NCBI GenBank assembly: GCA_018064385.1
Contig: JAGHVI010000068.1
Coordinates: forward strand, 1-12,893
DNA from: Candidatus Minthenecus merdequi
GTDB lineage: Bacteria > Bacteroidota > Bacteroidia > Bacteroidales > Paludibacteraceae
Length of the DNA: 12,893 bases
Reading direction: 5' to 3'
Shown piece after piece: positions 7,680 to 12,893 of the stretch. Positions within the stretch are counted from its first letter, which is position 1; each line of letters begins with the position of its first letter. The notes beneath the pieces were generated by a model. It was given only the letters and a program-made list of their open reading frames with translations. It ran no database searches and had not been told where the DNA came from. Position numbers and translations under genes: made by a program.

Positions 7680-8216
7680 ATGAACATAGCTGTTTTTTGT
7701 GCTTCATCTGATAATATTCCTAACTCTTATGTACAGCAGGCAACGATTCTCGGACAGTGGATTGCACGTAATGGTCATACCCTTGTCTATGGTGGTGCAA
7801 AGGGAGGTTTGATGGACGCTGTTGCTGATGGAGCTGCCTCCTGTAATGGCGACATAATAGGAATAATCCCGGATTCAATCACCGAACGAGGGCGCTCATC
7901 GTCTCTTCCTACATCGCTCCTTCGCGTTGCTGATTTGTCTGAACGCAAACAGATGCTTCTCGAATATGCTGATGTGGCAATTGTACTTCCTGGTGGTTTC
8001 GGTACTCTTGACGAGATGTTTTGTGCAATCTCGTCACGCAAGGTCGGTGACTCCGATGCCCTTACGATAATTTTTAATATAGAAGGTTTTTACGACCATC
8101 TTATTGCACATATTCATCGTTTCAACGAAATGGGTATTGCAAATCCTCTATATGACCAATGCTACTGCGTGGCGGATTCGCTTGACAATCTTTTTCAAAC
8201 AATCAACAATCTATGA
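7680..8216 (+). CDS. LOG-family protein (TIGR00730), probable nucleoside 5'-monophosphate phosphoribohydrolase
   Basis: Cytoplasmic Rossmann-like enzyme. Relatives, including plant LOG and bacterial YvdD-type proteins, cleave the base from (cytokinin-type) nucleoside 5'-monophosphates, releasing ribose 5-phosphate. Older annotation calls them 'lysine decarboxylase'. The 178-residue product has the usual length. Motifs: IAVFCASS (3-10), GGAKGGLMDAVADGA (38-52), the SERKQ segment (87-91) with the conserved Arg/Lys, and the active-site signature PGGFGTLDE (104-112) including its Glu. It starts at the first ATG after a good promoter. Its stop overlaps the next ATG (ATGA, 8213-8216), so it is translationally linked to an outer-membrane protein, an unexpected partner for a nucleotide enzyme. 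The true substrate cannot be told from sequence. Confidence 0.93.
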   Translation: MNIAVFCASSDNIPNSYVQQATILGQWIARNGHTLVYGGAKGGLMDAVADGAASCNGDIIGIIPDSITERGRSSSLPTSLLRVADLSERKQMLLEYADVAIVLPGGFGTLDEMFCAISSRKVGDSDALTIIFNIEGFYDHLIAHIHRFNEMGIANPLYDQCYCVADSLDNLFQTINNL

Positions 8217-8887
8217 AAAAACACATATTTCTGATTTTTGCTGCATTGCTCTTTTTTGCCTCGGTAAAAGCCGAAACCCGTCAGGAGCGTGACTCTCTTA
8301 AACACGAAGTGCGTATCGGTTGGGGTGACCAGATGTTCGAATCGCTTATGTGGCAGATTTCTTCGCCTGTGGCTATTTATCCTACTACACCTTTTTTGAA
8401 CCCAGCCGATGTCCGTCAGTATCGTGACGAACGTTTCAGATACCATCAGCATTGGTTTGCTGAGTATCAGTACCGCTTCAACCGTTGGTTTGGTATGGGA
8501 TTTATGCTTGATTGCAGCGGTGTCAGTTGGGAAACCGCAACACGCAATGGCTTCGGCGATGTGATTGACCGCTCTAAGCGAAAGTATTTCTACAACATAG
8601 CTATGATGCCTAACTTTCGCTTCACTTTTTATAACCACAAATATGTCTCTCTGTATGGTGCTTTGGGCGTCGGTCTAAACATCAATTCAGGTACAGAAAA
8701 GAACATTTTCGGTGATTTAACCGATTTTGGCTTTGTAGCTAATGCTACTGTTCTGGGTGTAGCGGTTAACTACCAACGCTGGTTTCTTAATTTTGAATAT
8801 GGTGGAATGTATTCGATGAAAAACCAAAATACCGTTTTTATGATTAAATCCCGTATGTTCACACTCTCATTTGGCGTAACACTATGA
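8213..8887 (+). CDS. small outer-membrane beta-barrel protein, family not recognised
   Basis: The 224-residue product has a clear Sec signal peptide (MKKHIFLIFAALLFFASVKA, cut after Ala20) and no transmembrane helix in the mature part. The rest alternates aromatic and polar residues in strand-like stretches (HEVRIGWG; WFAEYQYRFNRWFGMGFML; YFYNIAMMPNFRFTFYN; YVSLYGALGVGLNIN; WFLNFEYGGMY). It ends in MFTLSFGVTL, like the C-terminal strand recognised by the BAM machinery. About eight strands fit the length, similar to OmpA/OmpW-size barrels (inference). It overlaps the genes on both sides by 4-nt ATGA junctions, so it should be made together with the LOG-family enzyme and the lipoprotein hydrolase. 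No catalytic motif is visible; it may be structural, a small pore, or an anchor for the following lipoproteins. Confidence 0.8.
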   Translation: MKKHIFLIFAALLFFASVKAETRQERDSLKHEVRIGWGDQMFESLMWQISSPVAIYPTTPFLNPADVRQYRDERFRYHQHWFAEYQYRFNRWFGMGFMLDCSGVSWETATRNGFGDVIDRSKRKYFYNIAMMPNFRFTFYNHKYVSLYGALGVGLNINSGTEKNIFGDLTDFGFVANATVLGVAVNYQRWFLNFEYGGMYSMKNQNTVFMIKSRMFTLSFGVTL

Positions 8888-10194
8888 AAAAAAGGTTAAG
8901 GTTAAGGTTATCGTTATCGTTTTCGTTATCGTTACTATTGTTCACATCGTGCAAGTTCACAAACCGGGAATTTGCCGATTTTACAATTGGTCAAGAGTAT
9001 AGCGACAGTGTTTTTTATGTTGTCTCGCAGCGTTATTCGGATCTTTCCAATTCGTTACCTGGGGATTGTTATCTCCCTGGTGGTCTGTCAGTGGCAGAAT
9101 GTGGAATGAACGTTTCGGATGACAATCACACTTCCACCTCTTCAACATCAATGACTGCTCTGATACAGGCTTTGGTAGGGTGGGGCAATCGCAACAAACT
9201 GCTCGAACTTTCCGGCATTTACGCTTCACGCCGTGATTTCAACACATCTCTTGAAACCGATATTATGCTTTCCGGTAAGGTGATTTTGCCAGATGACCGC
9301 AAATTCAAGCGTTATATTATAGTTTCGCACTATACCATCGGTTCGAATGCCGAAGCTCCGAGCAACTGTTTCCCGCTCGAAGGCATTTTTGCCCAGCTCG
9401 GTTATTGTCTGATTATTCCCGACTATCTTGGTTACGGTTTGACTGCTGACAGCATTCACCCTTACCTGCAGATGGTTGCAACATCGTATCATGTCGTCTC
9501 TATGTACAAGGCTGTCAAAAATTATTTTGAGAGTCAAGGCATCCGTCCTGAATATGACGATGTTGTTCTCTTAGGTTATTCTCAGGGCGGTGCTACAACA
9601 ATGGCTGTACAGTATTTAATCGAGAGTTATTTCACGGAAATAGATATTCACCGTTCGTATGTCGGCGGTGGACCATACGATGTGAAGGCAACGTACGACC
9701 GATTTGTCGAGACTAACGAGGCTTCGTACCCTGTGGCTGTTCCTCTTGTTGTACAGGGTATGGTGGCTGGCAATCCATCGTTGAAAGTCAACCTCGAGCA
9801 AATACTTCAACCCCGAATTTATGAACACCTTGACGAATGGATTAATTCAAAAAAATATTCCACAGCTTTGATAAACAGTGCCATAGATACACGCAAAACA
9901 GACCAGATTCTTTCTCCTTTAGGAATGGACCGTACCTCGGATCAGGTACGCGAACTTTACAAGGAACTGAGTAACAATTCTATTATCAATTACGACTGGG
10001 AGCCCTCAGCTCCAATCTATATGCTGCACTCAATGGAGGACGAAACAGTCCCTTTCGAGTCTAATGCAGTTAGAGCAAAGACACGTTGGGCGAATGCTAA
10101 TATTCAGTATAATTTCGGAATGTACGGAACGCATGTCAACACCTGCCTCAGATTCCTTTATACAATAAAACCGATTCTGGATAATGATAACTAA
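8884..10194 (+). CDS. lipoprotein alpha/beta hydrolase (secreted lipase/esterase-like)
   Basis: Probable envelope-anchored serine hydrolase of 436 residues. The signal peptide, unusually regular (RLRLRLSLSFSLSLLL), leads to a lipoprotein-type Cys23 (FTSC). The alpha/beta-hydrolase core is clear: strand and oxyanion region YIIVSHYTIGS (144-154), IIPDYLGYG (177-185), nucleophile elbow GYSQGG with Ser233, acid Asp386 in HSMEDETVP, and His417 in YGTHVNT. The DYxGYG and GYSQGG pattern with a large cap recalls secretory (LIP-type) lipases, but the substrate is unknown. No Lys/Asp/Glu-rich surface-export tag follows Cys23 (next residues KFTN). Its ATG overlaps the preceding barrel gene (ATGA), while a 39-nt repeat-filled gap separates it from the next lipoprotein gene. 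The signal-peptide region is encoded by tandem hexamers, listed separately. Confidence 0.82.
   Translation: MKKRLRLRLSLSFSLSLLLFTSCKFTNREFADFTIGQEYSDSVFYVVSQRYSDLSNSLPGDCYLPGGLSVAECGMNVSDDNHTSTSSTSMTALIQALVGWGNRNKLLELSGIYASRRDFNTSLETDIMLSGKVILPDDRKFKRYIIVSHYTIGSNAEAPSNCFPLEGIFAQLGYCLIIPDYLGYGLTADSIHPYLQMVATSYHVVSMYKAVKNYFESQGIRPEYDDVVLLGYSQGGATTMAVQYLIESYFTEIDIHRSYVGGGPYDVKATYDRFVETNEASYPVAVPLVVQGMVAGNPSLKVNLEQILQPRIYEHLDEWINSKKYSTALINSAIDTRKTDQILSPLGMDRTSDQVRELYKELSNNSIINYDWEPSAPIYMLHSMEDETVPFESNAVRAKTRWANANIQYNFGMYGTHVNTCLRFLYTIKPILDNDN
8894..8935 (+). repeat. seven tandem hexamers inside the hydrolase signal-peptide coding region
   Basis: Units in order: GGTTAA, GGTTAA, GGTTAT, CGTTAT, CGTTTT, CGTTAT, CGTTAC. 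All fit (G/C)GTTAN except CGTTTT, which differs at one position. They encode alternating Arg-Leu then Ser-Leu/Phe pairs. Because the unit is six bases, gain or loss of copies keeps the reading frame and only changes the length of the basic and hydrophobic parts of the signal peptide. Confidence 0.85.
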
Positions 10195-10225
10195 CCTCTA
10201 ACCTTTAACCCCTAACCTCTAACCT
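10191..10225. repeat. five tandem heptamers CTAACCT between the hydrolase and lipoprotein genes
   Basis: Units at 10191, 10198, 10205, 10212 and 10219: CTAACCT, CTAACCT, TTAACCC, CTAACCT, CTAACCT, in perfect 7-nt register. The array begins inside the hydrolase's last codon and stop and ends 8 nt before the next ATG, so it fills almost the entire 39-nt gap. The minus strand reads AGGTTAG, close to the GGTTAA hexamers at 8894. Confidence 0.85.
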
Positions 10226-10233
10226 GAAATAAA

Positions 10234-11172
10234 ATGAATCGTATAACATTAATTTTTGCAGTATTTATTGCTCTTGTCTGCTCTTCTTGCTCGGAAGAAG
10301 CTCCTTACAGTATTGCTGATGTCAAAATCGGCATTAAAGTGAAACAGGTCAGTGCCGGCATCATCAATGTTGAGTTTGTCCCAAGCAAGAATGCTTACTA
10401 TTACTTTGGCATAGCGGCTTTAGACTCAGGTCAGAATGCTCCTTACACAAACGAAGAACTTTTTATGGATAAAATACTGAATCATTCATACAGAGACTAT
10501 CTCATCTGGCGTACTGAGCAGATTGACCAAGGCAATCAGTATGTTGCCTCGTTCTCGGATCATGTACTTTCGTATGGTAAAGTTGATTATTTTTTTTACA
10601 ACCTTTACTATAACCGCCGTTATTTCATTTATGCCTTTGTTGTTGACCCGCTGAAGACTGAATATGTCAAAGGAATTTACTCCACGATTGTCACCACGGC
10701 ATCCTCGCCCAACTACAGTGCCACGTTTGATATGGTTGTTGACGGAAATTGGGATTTTGTCTATCCCTTAGACAATAATGGGGAAGTCTCGTCCAATATA
10801 CCATACGTTGTGTCGTTTGCAGGCAAGGAATATTTGCTTGATTATTTCGACGGTGATACATCATCCCATTTCAATAAACCTGCCTGGTATTTCTTTTTTC
10901 ACGATTATATGAATATTATGGCTATTGATTCTATATATATGACAAACTTGGATATTTGCTACTTTGGTACATCGTGCCGTCATCATGACATAAGTCAACC
11001 TAAAACCATCACTTTTCAGGAAAACGAAACTTACTATGCCTCGATATGCGGTACGGACGGTATGTTCATCGGTGCTCAACCTAAGCAGACCGTTTACAAG
11101 TTCACCTGGAAAGGCGAAAATACCTACGTTGAACTGCATCAGGATTCTGATAATATAGGATACAGTTGGTAA
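10234..11172 (+). CDS. probable surface-exposed lipoprotein of unknown function
   Basis: I do not recognise the family. The 312-residue product has a lipoprotein signal peptide ending at Cys19 (ALVCSSC). The residues after Cys (SEEAPY) resemble the acidic lipoprotein export signal that sends Bacteroidetes lipoproteins to the cell surface (inference). Residues about 25-150 (VKIGIKVKQVSAGIINVEFVP, then YYYFGIAAL) look like a fibronectin-III/Ig-like beta domain, and YNRRYFIYAFVVDP could be its closing strands. Residues about 160-312 form a second beta-rich, Tyr/Asp-rich module. No catalytic motif is seen. It follows the hydrolase gene by 39 nt filled with heptamer repeats and no obvious promoter, so it is probably co-transcribed. 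Its stop codon lies in a second copy of the same repeat, 15 nt from the convergent aspartate kinase gene. Confidence 0.75.
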   Translation: MNRITLIFAVFIALVCSSCSEEAPYSIADVKIGIKVKQVSAGIINVEFVPSKNAYYYFGIAALDSGQNAPYTNEELFMDKILNHSYRDYLIWRTEQIDQGNQYVASFSDHVLSYGKVDYFFYNLYYNRRYFIYAFVVDPLKTEYVKGIYSTIVTTASSPNYSATFDMVVDGNWDFVYPLDNNGEVSSNIPYVVSFAGKEYLLDYFDGDTSSHFNKPAWYFFFHDYMNIMAIDSIYMTNLDICYFGTSCRHHDISQPKTITFQENETYYASICGTDGMFIGAQPKQTVYKFTWKGENTYVELHQDSDNIGYSW

Positions 11173-11190
11173 CCCTCTAACCTCTAATCA
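11170..11190. repeat. short second heptamer array between convergent genes
   Basis: TAACCCT, CTAACCT, CTAATCA: a degenerate continuation of the CTAACCT motif found upstream of the same gene. It contains the stop codon of the lipoprotein gene (11170-11172) and runs into the stop codon of the aspartate kinase gene on the other strand (11190-11188). The lipoprotein gene is thus bracketed by related repeats. Confidence 0.6.
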
Positions 11191-12441
11191 TAGAGTAGGA
11201 ACGACAAAACGTGCCGTCAGACGATTCCTTTGCTCGACATAAACCAGCCGTTCACCAACCAATTTGTCAACAATCTCTTTTGTGTAATGGCGTATTGTTA
11301 TCAACTCTACGTCAGTGTTGTACAGCACTTCGTATTCGTCTTTCAATTCGTCAATCATTTTCTGGAAGTTCACCTCGTTGTAATCAACACATAGCGAAAA
11401 ACTGATTGCTGCCGTCTGCACTAAACTGGACTTTAGTCTGTATGATGCCAATACACCGAATATCTTGCTGAGTCGCTCTTCGGCTATGAATGAGAAGTCG
11501 CGTGGAGTCAGCGACAACAACACTTGGTTGCGTTTGTTGATATATATAGGCGGCAGGGTAATATGCTTAGTGTAGTTACAGATGACAGAGCCATCTTTCT
11601 CCGGTTCGACAAACGAACGTACATAGAGGGAAATCTTCTTGTTTTGCAGTGGTTTCACAGTTTTCGGATGGATAACCGAAGCTCCGCAATAACTCAACTC
11701 AATCGCCTCTTTGTATGACAGTATCGGAATGATTTGCACATCCTTATATATTTTTGGGTCTGCATTCATCACTCCTGGCACATCTTTCCATATCGTCACA
11801 TCCTCACCGTCAAGCAGGTTCGCAAGAATGGCTGCTGTATAGTCAGAACCTTCACGTCCCAAAGTTGTGGTCTGATTGGTGGCTGTTCCTGCTATGAATC
11901 CTTGGGTAATGCAAAGTTTCTTGCCTTCAAATGCTTCTTTACACAACTTTTCGCTGATTTCCATATTGACATTGCCCTCGCGGTAGTTGTTGTCAGTGAT
12001 GATGGCGTGGCGGATGTCAACCCACTCGGCTTCCAACCCACGTTGTTTCAGATATGCTGCTACAATTGTGGTTGAGATAAGTTCACCGAACGATACAATC
12101 CTATCGTATTCGTAGTCGTAACTGAGCGATGGTTTATTCGACACTATCTCGTGCAAGTCGTCGTAAAGTTCGTTGACCAACAGGTCAACAGCAGCGCGCG
12201 AGTTGCCGAACAATCCGTTTATTATCTCGTCATGGTAATTGATTACATTTTGAATAAGTGCTTCGGTGTCTGATTTCCTGTTGAAGAAACTATTGACCAC
12301 TAATTCTAATGCGTTGGTCATCTTGCCCATCGCTGAAATTACCACAACCAGTTGCTGGTCTGTTGATTTTATTATCTTTTCAAGGTTGCGAACACCTTCT
12401 GCACTTTTGACGGATGCTCCACCGAATTTATATATTTTCAT
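11188..12441 (-). CDS. lysC: monofunctional aspartate kinase
   Basis: Phosphorylates aspartate, the first step toward lysine, threonine, methionine and diaminopimelate (known). The 417-residue product has the amino-acid kinase domain at about 1-275: KFGGASV (5-11), the DRIVSFGELIS region (113-123), TTTLGREGSDYTAA (191-204, usually GRGGSD; here Glu replaces the second Gly), WKDVPGVMNADP (218-229) and SYCGASVIHPKT (250-261). Two ACT-type regulatory domains follow (about 305-365 and 366-417). There is no homoserine dehydrogenase domain, so it is not a ThrA-type fusion. The C-terminal part looks short and divergent, so which amino acid inhibits it is uncertain. The symbol follows the monofunctional type and the paralogue is not settled. 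It is the only gene on this strand here, convergent with the lipoprotein gene, and has its own promoter and ~100-nt leader. Confidence 0.93.
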   Translation of the reverse strand: MKIYKFGGASVKSAEGVRNLEKIIKSTDQQLVVVISAMGKMTNALELVVNSFFNRKSDTEALIQNVINYHDEIINGLFGNSRAAVDLLVNELYDDLHEIVSNKPSLSYDYEYDRIVSFGELISTTIVAAYLKQRGLEAEWVDIRHAIITDNNYREGNVNMEISEKLCKEAFEGKKLCITQGFIAGTATNQTTTLGREGSDYTAAILANLLDGEDVTIWKDVPGVMNADPKIYKDVQIIPILSYKEAIELSYCGASVIHPKTVKPLQNKKISLYVRSFVEPEKDGSVICNYTKHITLPPIYINKRNQVLLSLTPRDFSFIAEERLSKIFGVLASYRLKSSLVQTAAISFSLCVDYNEVNFQKMIDELKDEYEVLYNTDVELITIRHYTKEIVDKLVGERLVYVEQRNRLTARFVVPTL

Positions 12442-12491
12442 AACTTATCAAATTTGCTTCTATATAATTTGTAATTCACTGTTATTTATAT

Positions 12492-12506
12492 TGCCGTATT
12501 GCGGCA
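12492..12506 (-). other. small GC-rich hairpin in the aspartate kinase leader
   Basis: TGCCG (12492-12496) pairs with CGGCA (12502-12506) around a 5-nt loop. It stands out in an otherwise AT-rich leader. No following T tract, so it is not an intrinsic terminator. Function unknown. Confidence 0.4.
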
Positions 12507-12521
12507 TCAATTCTTCCTTTG

Positions 12522-12537
12522 TTGACGACCTCGTCAA
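12522..12537. promoter_or_regulatory. palindrome at the predicted aspartate kinase transcription start
   Basis: TTGACGA, 2 nt, TCGTCAA: a perfect 7-bp inverted repeat centred at 12529/12530. It begins a few bases downstream of the predicted transcription start (about 12540). It could be a repressor site or the first hairpin of the leader. I know no regulator with this site. Confidence 0.45.
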
Positions 12538-12545
12538 TTTCGCTG

Positions 12546-12576
12546 CAAAGTTACGGAATATTTTTTAGATGACAAA
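12546..12576 (-). promoter_or_regulatory. aspartate kinase promoter
   Basis: Minus-strand TTTG (12576-12573), 19 nt, TAACTTTG (12553-12546): an exact match to the Bacteroidetes consensus. The start near 12540 gives a leader of about 100 nt before the ATG at 12441. Confidence 0.65.
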
Positions 12577-12893
12577 ATTTTTTTGAACGAAACTTAGTTG
12601 AAAATCGGGAACTCCGCAATCAATAACACATCAATCACGAACCATCCACTTGTAACCTAAAGGGTGGTTCTATTAATTAGGTTGAGGCGATTTTGAAGTT
12701 TATTTTTAGCAGATTGCTCCTTTCGGGGCGTAGGTTTGCCAGTAATGAATAAAGTTTTCGGACAGGCTGGGGGTAGTGGTTGGAGGTCAGTGATTTGGAG
12801 GGTTGGAGGTTTGGGCAAAATAGGCAGGTTGTCTGCCATCGAAAGCGAGACGGTCAGAGAAGAGATTCAGGCGGATGAAAAGAGTCAGGATTT
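12577..12893. other. right-edge stretch without a convincing gene
   Basis: Two overlapping inverted repeats compete: 12639-12647 with 12662-12670 (9 bp with one G-U, 14-nt loop) and 12654-12660 with 12677-12683 (7 bp, 16-nt loop). A plus-strand G-rich patch at about 12764-12815 has repeated GG and GGG runs. Three short reading frames overlap. On the minus strand 12839-12657 encodes 60 residues, Pro-rich at the N-terminus (MADNLPILPKPP) and basic at the C-terminus. Another minus-strand frame runs in from the edge and stops at 12787. On the plus strand a frame starts at the ATG at 12745 and is still open at the edge (MNKVFGQAGG, later IESETVREEIQADE). The last has a TAGGTTTG box (12731-12738) just upstream but a poor -33. 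None matches a family I know, so I do not call a gene. Confidence 0.4.

Noticed and set aside
8195..8638. 147-codon minus-strand frame opposite the outer-membrane protein gene
   Set aside because: The plus-strand gene has a signal peptide, barrel pattern and coupled overlaps. The opposite frame looks like nothing known and has no promoter.
11182..11195. CTCTA/TAGAG hairpin between the convergent lipoprotein and aspartate kinase genes
   Set aside because: Only 5 AT-rich base pairs and no T tract on either side, so too weak to call a terminator.
1..12893. CRISPR arrays, tRNA/rRNA genes, insertion sequences, prophage or attachment sites
   Set aside because: Looked for regularly spaced direct repeats with unique spacers, tRNA arms, transposase motifs and integrase genes, and found none.

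Overview
The window looks like chromosomal DNA of a Bacteroidota member, most likely order Bacteroidales. The evidence is the kind of proteins present: a Bacteroidetes-type TonB with an acidic/proline linker, a Bacteroidales-style L19, a UvrA of 924 residues, and lipoproteins with Bacteroidetes-like N-termini. There are also five promoter-like sites matching the Bacteroidetes sigma consensus (TTTG, 19-20 nt, TAnnTTTG), A-rich leaders without Shine-Dalgarno sequences, and moderate-to-low GC. No tRNA, rRNA, CRISPR array, transposase or phage gene was seen.

Left edge (1-463): no convincing protein gene. A well-formed leftward promoter at 281-312 reads into about 270 nt rich in inverted repeats. 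These include an 8-bp GC-rich closing stem (80-87 with 263-270), a compound hairpin (90-129) and a 13-bp perfect stem (22-34 with 64-76) followed by a T tract. This may be a structured non-coding RNA or a long leader. A strong terminator (410-449) ends rplS.

Leftward block (464-7540, minus strand), in order of transcription: a DUF2461 protein, an FtsX/LolC-type permease, UvrA, YchF, then TonB and ribosomal protein L19. The first three genes are joined by one-base TAATG stop/start overlaps and uvrA-ychF by 13 nt, so they look like one operon driven from a promoter at 7562-7593. TonB has its own promoter (1681-1711) and probably carries rplS. The contents (DNA repair, ribosome-associated ATPase, envelope permease, TonB energy transducer, ribosomal protein) are housekeeping, with no clear common pathway.

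Rightward block (7680-11172, plus strand): starts from a divergent promoter at 7629-7660. It encodes a LOG-family nucleotide phosphoribohydrolase, a small outer-membrane beta-barrel protein, a lipoprotein alpha/beta hydrolase with a full Ser-Asp-His set, and a probable surface lipoprotein of unknown family. The first three genes overlap by 4-nt ATGA junctions. The hydrolase signal peptide is encoded by seven tandem hexamers, and heptamer repeats of a related motif (CTAACCT) flank the last gene. This block is the least ordinary part of the window.

Right edge (11188-12893): a monofunctional aspartate kinase convergent with the lipoprotein gene, driven by a promoter at 12546-12576 with a ~100-nt leader containing a palindrome. 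Beyond it is a stretch with hairpins, a G-rich patch and only short, undecided reading frames.
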